Positions 24,727 to 34,076 are shown, counted from the first letter of the stretch. The stretch: 64,000 nucleotides of DNA from Candidatus Sabulitectum sp. (GCA_021107435.1 JAIOSV010000030.1:28524-92523); one strand, 5' to 3'. Numbers and translations are program-made. Notes: generated from the letters alone by a model not told the origin.

Positions 24727-25553
24727 TCCCTTCTCAGTTTTGCGAGTATTCTTATGAAGCTTGCTGCTCTTTCCCGGGAGCTGCCCCAGTCTGCATATCG
24801 CTGAAGGGTTGTTTCTTTGAGAATAGGCGATGCCTGCTCAAGGAACTTGCGTCCCTTGCCGGTTGATGCAAGAGTTCCTGCAATCTGGTTAAGGGTGAGT
24901 GCTTTGTTAACAACGCCGAATTTTCCTGCTACAGTAGTTCTGAACTGGGCATCAACCTCTGAGTAAAGTTCGGCCCAGTGACCGTGTATGAAGTTTTCCG
25001 ATTCAAGGAGGGCAAGAGCTTCATTCTCTGCTGCTTTTCCCGTGGGAATATGAGCAGCTGGTTCTGTCTGAACGAGATTACTCTTCCCTTTTCGCTTTAT
25101 GAGGAAGAACGCAAGAATTGCCGCAAGAACAACTCCGCCTGTAACCTGCAGCCAGGGGAACCCGGGCGGTGCACCCCAGACAAGCCAGAAAGATACATTT
25201 CTTGCATAGTCTTCAGGAAGTCCCGGTGGAATGTTCATGTAACCGGGAAACGGAGGGAAAGAAGGAGTCATAAGAGAATCCGGGAACCAGCCTGTAACAC
25301 TTATCAAAGGTGGCTCCGTGTAGAGAGTGTCTCCTTCATCGTTCCATGCGGCGAGAACTGGAAGCGGCAGGCTGTCGCTGAAGGTCAGAGGTACTACAGT
25401 GAAGACTCCGCTGTCTGCCTGAAGAACGGAGAAAAGGGAACAGGATTTGAGTTCTTCACAGGAATAGCCGGGTGGGATTGCGTAATCCACTTCAACAGGT
25501 ACACCTGGATGTGCATTTGAAATTGCAAAAAGAAGGGAAAGCATGTGAAGCAT
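24714..25553 (-). CDS. Bat-operon membrane protein of unknown family
   Basis: This 279-residue protein has a signal peptide (about 1-14), a periplasmic beta-rich region with many Pro (15-130), one membrane helix (about 136-152, 'VTGGVVLAAILAFFLI') and a cytoplasmic helical part (155-279). Genes at this position, between DUF58 and batA, commonly encode single-pass proteins with this layout in Bat operons. No catalytic motif is visible. It shares a base with the DUF58 gene stop and overlaps batA by 13 bases, so it is an integral operon member. Function is inferred from context only. Confidence 0.65.
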   Translation of the reverse strand: MLHMLSLLFAISNAHPGVPVEVDYAIPPGYSCEELKSCSLFSVLQADSGVFTVVPLTFSDSLPLPVLAAWNDEGDTLYTEPPLISVTGWFPDSLMTPSFPPFPGYMNIPPGLPEDYARNVSFWLVWGAPPGFPWLQVTGGVVLAAILAFFLIKRKGKSNLVQTEPAAHIPTGKAAENEALALLESENFIHGHWAELYSEVDAQFRTTVAGKFGVVNKALTLNQIAGTLASTGKGRKFLEQASPILKETTLQRYADWGSSRERAASFIRILAKLRREWSK

Positions 25554-26440
25554 CAGTGGGCTCTCCTTTTTTTCCGGAGGTGAAAGAATCTTCTGAGTGG
25601 AAGAATCAGATCGTCAGCTGTTGATATGCTAACAAGATCAAGTTTGGTGCGTTTGCAAAAGATTTCCCTTTTTGCAGTCTGTTCCTGAACCTTTGCAGTA
25701 AAGGCTCTCTGCCAGGCGGGGGAAGAAGTATTAACAATAGATTCCAATCCTGATTCGGGATCTCTGAATCTGATCTTTCCAATATCAGGCACACGAAGTT
25801 CCCGGGGATCAAACACATGAATCCCGACCATGTCATGCTTGCGGGAGAAGACTTTCATCTGCCTCTCCCCTTTTGAACCGAACCTGAAATCACTCACAAG
25901 AAAGATTAGTGCCCGTTTTTTTAAAACTCTTCCCAGAAATTGGAGGGCATTTTCCACATCAGCCTTTTCCTCGTGATCGCTGGCTTCCAGTACTCGTCTG
26001 ATTAATGCCAGAGAGTGAGCTCTGCCTTTATCAGGCGGCATGTAATCGTGAACCTTGTCACCGTAAGTAAGCAGTCCAACCCTGTCATTGCTTCTTGCGG
26101 CAGAAAGAGCAAGCACAGCGGCAGTTTCAGCGACCCGGTCGGCCTTGGTCAGGTTGACAGATCCGAAGTTGAGACTGCCGGAGACATCGACAACAAGCAT
26201 TACCAGAAGCTCTCGTTCTTCCGTGAGTATTTTCACGAATGGAGTATTGGCTCTGGCTGTCACATTCCAGTCTATCAGTCTGGGATCGTCCCCTTCCACA
26301 TAAGGTCTGTAGTCGTTGAACTCCATACCCTGCCCGCGAAAAACAGAGCGGTAATCTCCACCCACAAGTTGATCAACAAGTTTTCTGGTATGTATCTCGA
26401 TTCTCTGTACACGGCGAAAAAGGCTGTGAGCTGTTTCCAT
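25553..26440 (-). CDS. DUF58 domain protein
   Basis: This 295-residue protein carries the DUF58 signature 'GQGMEFNDYRPYVEGDDPR.IDW' (about 40-62) followed by a VWA-like segment with 'MLVVDVSGSLNFG' (about 83-95). DUF58 proteins are regular partners of MoxR ATPases in bacteria and archaea, and are probably adaptors presenting VWA-type proteins. There are no membrane helices, so it is cytoplasmic. It lies 5 bases after moxR and abuts the next gene. Confidence 0.92.
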   Translation of the reverse strand: METAHSLFRRVQRIEIHTRKLVDQLVGGDYRSVFRGQGMEFNDYRPYVEGDDPRLIDWNVTARANTPFVKILTEERELLVMLVVDVSGSLNFGSVNLTKADRVAETAAVLALSAARSNDRVGLLTYGDKVHDYMPPDKGRAHSLALIRRVLEASDHEEKADVENALQFLGRVLKKRALIFLVSDFRFGSKGERQMKVFSRKHDMVGIHVFDPRELRVPDIGKIRFRDPESGLESIVNTSSPAWQRAFTAKVQEQTAKREIFCKRTKLDLVSISTADDLILPLRRFFHLRKKRRAH

Positions 26441-26445
26441 TGGAA

Positions 26446-27444
26446 TTACCTTTTTGTTACAGGAACCTTGTCAAGGATGCTTGTGAGCATTTCCTCAACA
26501 GTAACTTCTTCAGCCTCTGCTTCAAAGGATCGGATAATCCTGTGCCGAAGCACGTCCGGTGCCACTTCCTTTACAAGATCGGGTGTAACAAATGCCTGCC
26601 CTGTAAGCAGTGCTCTTGATCTGGCCGCAGCGAGGATGGAAAGAGATCCTCTTGGACTGGCACCAACCGTAATAAGATCCTCAAGGTCGCGAAGCCTGTG
26701 GAGTTTCGGGTGCCTGGTAGCGTCAACCAGTCGAACCACATAGTTCAGAATGTCATCTTCCACAAGTATTCGCTTCGAAAGATTCTGCAGTTCAAGAAGT
26801 TTATCAGTTGCAATAACCGTTGAAGCTGAAGGTTTGTCTGTGCCGCCCATGCGTTTCAGGATTTCTATTTCTTCATCAGGAGTGGGATAAGTAACGATCA
26901 ATTTCATCATGAATCGATCTATCTGTGCTTCGGGAAGCGGGTAGGTTCCCTCCTGCTCTATTGGATTCTGGGTAGCCATTACAAAGAAGGGTTTAGGGAG
27001 TGGATGTGTGACACCTCCAAAAGTAACCTGCCTCTCCTCCATTGCTTCCAGAAGAGCGCTCTGAACCTTTGCCGGTGCTCTGTTTATCTCATCGGCAAGT
27101 ATCATCTGGGCAAAAATCGGCCCCATTCTCTCTATAAATGTGCCTTTGGCCGGCTGGTAAATCATGGTGCCGGTAATATCAGCAGGGAGAATATCCGGCG
27201 TGAACTGAATACGGCTGAAGGATGCGTTGAGACATCTGGAAAGCGTGCTTGCCGCAAGAGTTTTAGCAAGACCGGGTACTCCTTCGATAAGTACATGTCC
27301 ATCTGAAAGCAGGGCGGTCATAAGGCCGATCCTGAACTCTTCCTGTCCAACCACAACAGATGAGAATTGCCTTCTTATATCCTCCAGTATATCAGAAGCT
27401 TCAGTGATTTCTTTTTCTATCTGTTCAACTCTTTCCCTGGCCAT
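26446..27444 (-). CDS. MoxR-family AAA+ ATPase
   Basis: This is a 332-residue AAA+ ATPase: Walker A 'EGVPGLAKT', Walker B 'MILADEINRA', then 'LLEAMEERQVTFGG' and 'VMATQNPIEQEGTYPLPEA' (sensor 1 and the MoxR insert), and a C-terminal lid with 'GASPRGSLSILAAAR'. MoxR ATPases act as chaperones for VWA-domain partners, here DUF58, BatA and BatB encoded immediately downstream. It shares a base with the phosphohexomutase gene stop (TAATG). Confidence 0.95.
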   Translation of the reverse strand: MARERVEQIEKEITEASDILEDIRRQFSSVVVGQEEFRIGLMTALLSDGHVLIEGVPGLAKTLAASTLSRCLNASFSRIQFTPDILPADITGTMIYQPAKGTFIERMGPIFAQMILADEINRAPAKVQSALLEAMEERQVTFGGVTHPLPKPFFVMATQNPIEQEGTYPLPEAQIDRFMMKLIVTYPTPDEEIEILKRMGGTDKPSASTVIATDKLLELQNLSKRILVEDDILNYVVRLVDATRHPKLHRLRDLEDLITVGASPRGSLSILAAARSRALLTGQAFVTPDLVKEVAPDVLRHRIIRSFEAEAEEVTVEEMLTSILDKVPVTKR

Positions 27445-28793
27445 TACAATTCCTCCCGGGCTGTCTGAAGTATGATTCTCATTTCCTGTTCGTACTCTTT
27501 CAGCTGATGAAGAGTTCCTGCCTCAAAACGCATTACCAGTACAGGTTGCGTGTTGGAAGCTCTGAGCAAACCCCATCCGTTTGGGAATTCAACTCTTACA
27601 CCGTCAATATCATTAACTGTGTAATTCTGCTTCTTAAGTATCTGCTTCACCTTTTCAACAAGGGTGAATTTTGTTGAATCGTCGCACTCCTCCCTTATCT
27701 CAGGGGTAGCCATTACAGGCGGCAGATGAGATGTGAGGGAAGAAACAGGACCATCTGCTTTTTCCGCTATCTCCAGGAATCTCAGTGTTGCGTAGAGGGC
27801 ATCATCATAACCGTAATATCGGTCGCGGAAAAATATATGCCCGCTCATCTCTCCTGCGAGAAGTGCGTTTTCTCTGAGCATTCCCTCTTTGATGATTGAG
27901 TGACCGGTTGGAAGCATAAGTGCCCTGCCGCCCCTGGCTTCCACATCGGAAAAAAACGCGCTGGATGCCTTAACTTCGCTGATTATTGTTGCTCCGGGGT
28001 TATCAATAAGCAGGGCATCAGCAAGTACGCAGAGAATTCTGTCACCGAAGATAACATCAGCATTCTCATCAACAATCCCAAGCCGGTCAGCGTCACCGTC
28101 GAACGCGACGCCGAGGTTGCACTTTTCTCTGACAACCGTCTCTCTGAGAACTCTGAGATTTTTCATTACTGTGGGATCCGGATGGTGGTTTGGGAAGGAA
28201 CCGTCCGGGGTGCAAAAAAGCGGGATAACCCTGTGTCCCAATTGTGTTAAAAGATCAACGGCGCAATCGCCGCCAGTACCATTACCAGCGTCTACTGCTA
28301 TCTTTAGAGAAACCGGGGGAGCGAATTCTGATCTGAGCCTGCTCATGTAGGCTTCCCGGACAGAAATTTTTTCCATTAGAGGTTCAGGATTATTTACTTC
28401 CGCCGCTGTTTTCACCCTTTTCTGAATGTCTGCTATGGCATCTCCCCAGACTGTGTGGAGCTTTTTCATAATCTTGAAACCATTGTACTCCGCTGGATTA
28501 TGACTTCCAGTAATCATTACAGTGATGTCAGGCTTCAGGGTGTATGCCGCAAAATATGTCATAGGTGTGGTCTGCTCACCCAGATCTATTACTTTGCAGC
28601 CCGATGCTGCAGCTCCACGAGCCAGTTGATCTCTTAACCGAATTCCGCTTGGTCGGCAATCTCTGCCTATGGCTATTACACCACCACTGGTCATTTCTCC
28701 CAGCACAAAGCCAAGCTTTGATACAGTGTCATTGTCAAGATCCCGATCTGCTACTCCTCGTATGTCGTATTTCCTGAAAATTTCTTTGTTCAT
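27444..28793 (-). CDS. Phosphomannomutase/phosphoglucomutase
   Basis: This 449-residue alpha-D-phosphohexomutase starts 'FRKYDIRGV'. The catalytic phosphoserine loop is 'TGSHNPAEYNG' (Ser97), the metal loop is 'DGDADR', the sugar loop is 'GEMSGH', and the C-terminal phosphate loop is 'RASNTQPVLVMRFE'. The pattern is that of AlgC/ManB-type enzymes, which interconvert 6- and 1-phosphates of mannose or glucose to feed nucleotide-sugar synthesis. It overlaps the upstream kinase-like gene by 4 bases. Which sugar is preferred cannot be told. Confidence 0.93.
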   Translation of the reverse strand: MNKEIFRKYDIRGVADRDLDNDTVSKLGFVLGEMTSGGVIAIGRDCRPSGIRLRDQLARGAAASGCKVIDLGEQTTPMTYFAAYTLKPDITVMITGSHNPAEYNGFKIMKKLHTVWGDAIADIQKRVKTAAEVNNPEPLMEKISVREAYMSRLRSEFAPPVSLKIAVDAGNGTGGDCAVDLLTQLGHRVIPLFCTPDGSFPNHHPDPTVMKNLRVLRETVVREKCNLGVAFDGDADRLGIVDENADVIFGDRILCVLADALLIDNPGATIISEVKASSAFFSDVEARGGRALMLPTGHSIIKEGMLRENALLAGEMSGHIFFRDRYYGYDDALYATLRFLEIAEKADGPVSSLTSHLPPVMATPEIREECDDSTKFTLVEKVKQILKKQNYTVNDIDGVRVEFPNGWGLLRASNTQPVLVMRFEAGTLHQLKEYEQEMRIILQTAREEL

Positions 28794-29554
28794 TGATTTT
28801 CTCCTGCAAGGGGCAGAATTAATGTGATACGTCTGTTTTCCATGTCTGCGCTCAGCCAGCCTCCATGTGAGGATGCCACGAGCCTGATAAATCCAGCACC
28901 AAGAAGATCCTGTTCTTCCGACGCTTGTTGCCTCACAGAGGTCCAGCTTGTTTCCATTTCCATATTGTTTTCAATTCTCAGCTCAACACTCATCAGTGTG
29001 CCGGAATCCGCTTTTTTGAGAGCCTCCCGGAGAATTGATGAAACCGTTTCGGAAAGCTGTGATTTTCTACCGGCAACCTCAACAGTCCCGCAAATTGCCA
29101 CGGACAGGGAGACCAGCTTGTCCGCTGCATCTTCAGATATATCCATAGCGGCTTCTGAAACTATTTCGTCCATTTGAACAATTTCTGTTCCTGCGGGCAT
29201 ATCAGTTTCTTTGGCTGAGATTTCTTCAAAAACACTCATAATCCTGATTAGAGACCTGACTTCATCGGAGAGGTTCTGCAAATCATTGAAAATGTCATCG
29301 GGAATACCTGCGTCCACGCTGATTAACCTGCGGGAAGATGCTTCAATTGCTTTTAATGGTGTTGCAAGAACATCACCTATCCTGCTGAGAAAGCGTGATT
29401 TCAGTACTTCCAGAGAAGCAAGTTCGCGGCTTGAATCTGCCAGGAGTTTTTCAAGTTTTTTTACGGTTCTTATTCGCTTCTCTAGTCGGTAATGAATAAT
29501 ACCGATGCTGATTATCAGAATTGTAAAAATACCCGCAGCCAGTGGAAGAGGCAT
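28790..29554 (-). CDS. Degenerate (pseudo) sensor histidine kinase
   Basis: The start at 29554 gives a TAATG overlap with the DUF512 gene and follows GGGAG with 8-base spacing. The product is 254 residues: an N-terminal membrane helix (about 3-21), a coiled coil (25-60), a DHp-like helix 'SRFLSRIGDVLATPLKAI' and an ATPase-like end 'GAGFIRLVASSHGG..SAD'. The H-box His is replaced (SHELRTPL becomes GDVLATPL, Asp61), and the N-box Asn appears as Glu in 'SSILREALKK'. It cannot autophosphorylate in the usual way, so a scaffold or sensor role is more likely. No response regulator is adjacent. Confidence 0.68.
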   Translation of the reverse strand: MPLPLAAGIFTILIISIGIIHYRLEKRIRTVKKLEKLLADSSRELASLEVLKSRFLSRIGDVLATPLKAIEASSRRLISVDAGIPDDIFNDLQNLSDEVRSLIRIMSVFEEISAKETDMPAGTEIVQMDEIVSEAAMDISEDAADKLVSLSVAICGTVEVAGRKSQLSETVSSILREALKKADSGTLMSVELRIENNMEMETSWTSVRQQASEEQDLLGAGFIRLVASSHGGWLSADMENRRITLILPLAGENQ

Positions 29555-30780
29555 TATGACAGCTCCCAAATTGAATTTGTGGAAACTACTTTTGCGCCAG
29601 TTTTCTCACTGATTGTCTCAATGCTGTATTCGTCAAGAGTAACACCATCGTGATTGAACATCACAGAAGGCAGGAATACTGTCTCATCCCGGGTGTGGTA
29701 TTGCTTTATGATGTTCAGAACATCCTCTCCGGACAAAAGCCCGGCAACACTTACAAGAGGACCCATTAAATTATTTTCCACTGGAACAACGCTGTAGCCT
29801 GAGGCTTCCACTATACTTGTGATAAACGGAGCTGCCATTGTACCTGTGATTATCATACCTCCTCTGGAAAACCTCCTGCCGCGGCATTTACTAATCATTT
29901 CCGCGAGAAGACCGATTCCGTTTGCGGCAAGGGAGTTATCACCATAGTAACTGGCCGGCGGGATTTCCTTTCCTGTAATTGCATAGTATTCATCGGCGGG
30001 GTATACCCAGGGTGTTCCTTTCTGAGAAAGTGCTTTTACCTGCCATTTTTCAACCAGCTTGAGAGTTTGCTCAGCCTGTTGTTTTTGCGGTCTGGAAAGT
30101 GATTCAAGATCTTTTCGCCACTTTGTGAGACCAACAGGAACAATTCCAAGTATTTTTACATTCGGACGATCGAAAAGATCGGCAATGGTGCTTTCCAGTT
30201 CTCGGTCATCATTCCAGCCGGGAACTTCAACTATCTGGGCCTGTATCTCAATTCCGCTATCAGCCAGACGGTCGATCTGAGGAAGAATCTCAGCAGGTTC
30301 CGATATTCCCAGCATTCTACCCCTGAGATGCGGGTCGCTCGTTTGTACGGAGACATGAAGAGAAGAAAACCCCCTGGATATAGCCTCATCAGTTTGTTGC
30401 GATGTTAATGTAATGTATGTTCCGTTGAGAAAGGAATATCTCACATCATCATCCTTTACAGATAGAGATTTCCTTAATCCGGGAGGTTGCTGGTCAACGA
30501 AGCAGAAAATACACCTGTTTCCGCATCCCCTTACCTGTGACCCTTCGAGTTCAATTCCCCACTGAACTCCCGGTCTTCGTTTAAGATTAACTCTTCTGTG
30601 AAGTGGTCCCCGGCTGAAATAGAGAGAAACGGTCGATCTGGATGATAGTGCAATAAAATCAACCCAGTCCCTTACCCGTGAGTTATCACATGATATCAAC
30701 CTGTCTCCAGGTCGAAGGCCAGCCCTGGATGCAGGCGAAGCGGGTATTACTTTCAGAATTGATGTTCCCGGGGAAATCAT
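29554..30780 (-). CDS. DUF512 protein: PDZ-like plus radical-SAM-like cysteine motif
   Basis: This 408-residue protein begins with a PDZ-like domain ('VIPASPASRAGLRPGDRLIS', residues 11-30), followed by a cysteine motif CGNRCIFC (C86, C90, C93; CxxxCxxC) as in radical-SAM enzymes. It ends with the DUF512 domain ('GIVPVGLTK', 'YPADEYY', 'ENNLMGPLVSVAGLLSG', 'MFN.DG.TLD'). Members are widespread in anaerobes and Clostridia; function is unestablished, and an Fe-S role is likely. It is translated in the TPR-to-Bat directon: its start directly follows the TPR gene stop (TAG-ATG), and its stop overlaps the pseudo-kinase start. Confidence 0.88.
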   Translation of the reverse strand: MISPGTSILKVIPASPASRAGLRPGDRLISCDNSRVRDWVDFIALSSRSTVSLYFSRGPLHRRVNLKRRPGVQWGIELEGSQVRGCGNRCIFCFVDQQPPGLRKSLSVKDDDVRYSFLNGTYITLTSQQTDEAISRGFSSLHVSVQTSDPHLRGRMLGISEPAEILPQIDRLADSGIEIQAQIVEVPGWNDDRELESTIADLFDRPNVKILGIVPVGLTKWRKDLESLSRPQKQQAEQTLKLVEKWQVKALSQKGTPWVYPADEYYAITGKEIPPASYYGDNSLAANGIGLLAEMISKCRGRRFSRGGMIITGTMAAPFITSIVEASGYSVVPVENNLMGPLVSVAGLLSGEDVLNIIKQYHTRDETVFLPSVMFNHDGVTLDEYSIETISEKTGAKVVSTNSIWELS

Positions 30781-32796
30781 CTATTCAAGCTGAAGCGCCT
30801 TTGCCATAACCGGATCCAGCTCCACAGCGAGTTTTTTCTCGGCTTCGGCGTGACCGCTTCTTCCAGTGAAATCGTACACTCGGTACAGGTTGACATGGAA
30901 ACCGACAATGGCACTTCTGTCATCCAGAGCAGACGCAAGAACAAGTCCTTTACGGAAGTGATCCTCTGCTTCATCATATCTTTTCATGTCAAAGGTGCAT
31001 CGACCAAGCATCTCTCTTGCCTTGATTCTGTGATCGGGACTGACAAGTACTTTCTCGAACTCCTGTATTGCCTCGCGGAAAAGACCCATTTCACGATAAG
31101 CGATACCAAGATCAAAGTGAGTCGTATAGTCTTCTTTTGAAATGCTTGAGTCCACACCTCTTTTGAACTCCATAATAATGTCAGCAAGAGCTTTCCGTGA
31201 GGTGTCTATTTTAATGTTGTCTATATCATCCAGGATATCAGCTACACCGGTTACACCGGATTCCTTGTGCTCTTCCGGGCGCAGTCCGTTCATGAGGTCT
31301 CTTGCATCTTTGTAATCAGGACAGACTTCCACCGCTGCCTCAAGAGATGCAATAGCCTCATACTGACTGTCATTTAAAAGATAAGCAACTGCCAGCCTGT
31401 AGAATGCTCTGGACTGCCCCTCTTCATCAATTGTGTGTCGGATTCTGACAATTTCTTTGGCGGCAGAGAGGGATTCGGGACAAATATCAAGAACTCCTTC
31501 AAGAAGTTCAAAGACCATGTAGTCACGCTCGTCGCTGCGATAAATCTCTGCTGCTCTGAGGTAAGCCCCCACGGCTCCGTAAAAATCTCCAACATCAAGA
31601 AGAAGGTTTGCCATTTCTATATAACCAAGAGCATCGCCCGGATCTCTATCAAGACGGTTGCGCATACCGGCTACCTGTTTGGACAGAGCTTCACGAACCT
31701 GTCGCACAGATACAAGATTCATAGAAACAAGCACATCACCGAGCCTTGCGTCTTCCGGTGCGGAGGATTGCTGTTCGAGAGCTTTGAGAACATCTGCAGC
31801 TTTAAGAAGGCCACAGGCCACGAAATACTCGCCTATTCTCTGGGGGCCGGTGTTCTCTATCTCAACAATGCTCCAGTCCTCGTCATCGTCATGGGTTATA
31901 TCTTTTAGAATATCTTCAGAGGATTCGCTTCTGCCCTCAAGAATATCGTTCCTGTCAAATGAAAGGTTAGTTTTTTCAGTTTGAACATCCTGATCAGTGT
32001 CAGGTTCCGGATGTTTCCTTTTCTCGGACTTTCTCTTTCTGTTGACATTGCCGGAGGTTTCCAGTTGAACATTTTCGGTGGATTCGTCATCGTCCTGAAG
32101 CAGGTCACCCCGATCAAAAGAAAGCTTTGTAAGGATTGTGCTGCTGTCAATATCAGGTTCAGTAGTCAGTTGTTTCTTTACACGCGGCACTTTTTTCTTT
32201 TTCGGGGCTGGATGCAGTTTTGTGTGGAGTTTTTCCAGCAAATTTGCTATTTTTTCGAGATCAGAATTGTTTCTCTCCATGGAAATGGAGACTGCATAGT
32301 CAAGAAAAGCTTCGTTTTCCTGCTTGTAGGCTACTTTTGCAAGGTTAGTTACCCATTTAGGAACATTGGGATCAAGAGCTGTAAGAGCCTTCAGGGCAAT
32401 AGCAACATCAGGAGAATCAAGTGAAGGTTTACCCTTAAGGTAGCTTACATATTCCTTTTTTGCCTGTTCATGCTTATTCTGTTGAAAGAAGCAATCGCCC
32501 ATTATCAAATTGGCTTCAATTTCAGAGGGAAATGCTCTGATAATCTTTCTGCAGATTGAAAGAGAGACCATCTGAAGGCCTTCATCGTTGTACAGTCTTG
32601 CTGAAGAGAGGAAATGCTCCCTTGCTTTGTCCTCCTGTTTGAGCTTAAGAAGAATGTCGCCTATTTTGTTGTGAACAGAAGCGTCCTTGGGGTCTTTCTC
32701 TACAACAAGATTGAATATTTTGAGGGCACTATCCAGCCGCCCCTTCTGAACAAGGTCATGAGCTTTCTTCTTCAGCGAAGTGACATTTTCCGTCAT
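30781..32796 (-). CDS. TPR protein with MshEN/GspE-N-like domain
   Basis: The ATG at 32796 is preferred because the longer frame runs back into hutI. The product is 671 residues. N-terminal TPRs (about 5-140) precede a charged linker (195-315) holding two copies of a short motif, 'LSFDRGDLLQ' and 'LSFDRNDILE'. A tandem 'IGEYFVACGLL..ALEQQ' / 'RLGDVLVSMNLV..ALSKQ' (about 320-375) follows, which matches the MshEN (GspE N-terminal) pattern. C-terminal TPRs occupy about 385-670. MshEN domains bind cyclic-di-GMP in some ATPases; here the second motif has Asn in place of the central Gly. No ATPase is attached. The protein is cytoplasmic, with no signal. Confidence 0.8.
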   Translation of the reverse strand: MTENVTSLKKKAHDLVQKGRLDSALKIFNLVVEKDPKDASVHNKIGDILLKLKQEDKAREHFLSSARLYNDEGLQMVSLSICRKIIRAFPSEIEANLIMGDCFFQQNKHEQAKKEYVSYLKGKPSLDSPDVAIALKALTALDPNVPKWVTNLAKVAYKQENEAFLDYAVSISMERNNSDLEKIANLLEKLHTKLHPAPKKKKVPRVKKQLTTEPDIDSSTILTKLSFDRGDLLQDDDESTENVQLETSGNVNRKRKSEKRKHPEPDTDQDVQTEKTNLSFDRNDILEGRSESSEDILKDITHDDDEDWSIVEIENTGPQRIGEYFVACGLLKAADVLKALEQQSSAPEDARLGDVLVSMNLVSVRQVREALSKQVAGMRNRLDRDPGDALGYIEMANLLLDVGDFYGAVGAYLRAAEIYRSDERDYMVFELLEGVLDICPESLSAAKEIVRIRHTIDEEGQSRAFYRLAVAYLLNDSQYEAIASLEAAVEVCPDYKDARDLMNGLRPEEHKESGVTGVADILDDIDNIKIDTSRKALADIIMEFKRGVDSSISKEDYTTHFDLGIAYREMGLFREAIQEFEKVLVSPDHRIKAREMLGRCTFDMKRYDEAEDHFRKGLVLASALDDRSAIVGFHVNLYRVYDFTGRSGHAEAEKKLAVELDPVMAKALQLE

Positions 32797-32827
32797 TCCC
32801 AGCAGACCCCCCGTTTTCGCCTGTATT

Positions 32828-34069
32828 TTAAGTACTATATACCTTTCGACCGGCACAGTACACCACTGCCACATCCGGATTACCCAGATGGTATGGAATA
32901 GTTCTAAAATCGTTGCAGTCCCAAATTACAAAATCAGCATCAAATCCCGTCGTAAGCCTTCCCTTGCGCCTGCCCAATTCAAGTGCAGCAGCGCCGTTTG
33001 CAGTAGCTGACACCAAAGCCTCTTCTACGGTAAAACCGCATTGACAGACGGCCAGACTTACAATTAGAGGCATGGAGTCGCAGAAGCAGCTTCCCGGATT
33101 GAAATCGGAGGCAAGGGCAACCATTGCACCGGCGTCAAGCAGTTTGCGTCCTGGCGGGAAAGGCTTGTTAAGAAAAAGAGCTGTCCCCGGGAGAAGTGTC
33201 GCGACTGTGTTGCTGTCTGCAATCAGCTTGATGTTCTCGTCAGAGATAGAAAGCAGATGATCAGCACTGGCAGCACCCGCGCTGACAGCGACAGCAGTTC
33301 CCCCGGTGTCGTAAAACTCATCCGCATGTATTTTGAGAGAAAAACCCTGTTCAGCAGAAGCGGCAAGATATCTGGTTGCCTGTCCGGGAGTGAATACACC
33401 CTTCTCACAGAAAATATCTACAAATTTTGCAATTCCCTGTTCTCTGACCCTGGGATTTACCTCGTTTATGAGAAAGTCGATGTACTCTTGAGGTCTGCCC
33501 TTGAACTCTTCAGGAACTTCGTGAGCTCCCATGAAGGTGGGCACAATCGTCTGGGGTACCTTATCGGCGACTTCTCCCGCGACCTCAAGGCATCTCAGCT
33601 CAGTATTCAAATCAAGACCATAACCGCTTTTAGCTTCAACAGTGGTAGTGCCATTTGCCAGCATTATCGTAAGATGGCGCATCATGTTTTCTTGAAGAAC
33701 AGCGTTAGAAGCTGATCTGGTCCTTCTTACACTGTTAAGTATTCCACCGCCGGCAACTGCGATTTCTTCGTAGTCAGCTCCCGCTGCCCGCATGGCAAAT
33801 TCTTCCTGGCGAGTTGCGCCGAAAAGAGGATGAGTGTGAGAATCCACGAAGCCGGGGGTTACAACGCAACCCCCGGCTGAAACTATATCAGTATTGCCGG
33901 ATAGAGAACAGCAGGTTTCAATAAGGTCAGCAGAACCGGCCCAGGCCACTTTGCCGTTTCTAACAGCAAGAGCAGCATCTGTAACAAGACCGATACCGGA
34001 GGCGCCAGTGCCTGTCATGGTAAGAAGCTGACCGATCTCCTTCAGAACAAAATCTGTTCTAACTTTCAC
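32828..34069 (-). CDS. hutI: Imidazolonepropionase
   Basis: HutI hydrolyses 4-imidazolone-5-propanoate to formimino-glutamate in histidine degradation. The 413-residue amidohydrolase has the metal motif 'DSHTHPLFG' (His78, His80), 'GTTTVEAKSGYGLD', 'HADEF', 'SADHL' and 'LASDFNPGS', all typical of HutI. Length is normal. It is transcribed 7 bases after rpmA and not beside hutH, hutU or hutG, none of which is in the window. This isolation is unusual. The assignment is firm; whether a full pathway exists elsewhere is unknown. Confidence 0.94.
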   Translation of the reverse strand: MKVRTDFVLKEIGQLLTMTGTGASGIGLVTDAALAVRNGKVAWAGSADLIETCCSLSGNTDIVSAGGCVVTPGFVDSHTHPLFGATRQEEFAMRAAGADYEEIAVAGGGILNSVRRTRSASNAVLQENMMRHLTIMLANGTTTVEAKSGYGLDLNTELRCLEVAGEVADKVPQTIVPTFMGAHEVPEEFKGRPQEYIDFLINEVNPRVREQGIAKFVDIFCEKGVFTPGQATRYLAASAEQGFSLKIHADEFYDTGGTAVAVSAGAASADHLLSISDENIKLIADSNTVATLLPGTALFLNKPFPPGRKLLDAGAMVALASDFNPGSCFCDSMPLIVSLAVCQCGFTVEEALVSATANGAAALELGRRKGRLTTGFDADFVIWDCNDFRTIPYHLGNPDVAVVYCAGRKVYST

Positions 34070-34076
34070 CGGATAT

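Noticed and set aside
32797..32874. Longer start for the TPR/MshEN protein
   Set aside because: It would overlap hutI by 47 bases and adds residues unlike a TPR N-terminus; ATG 32796 fits better.
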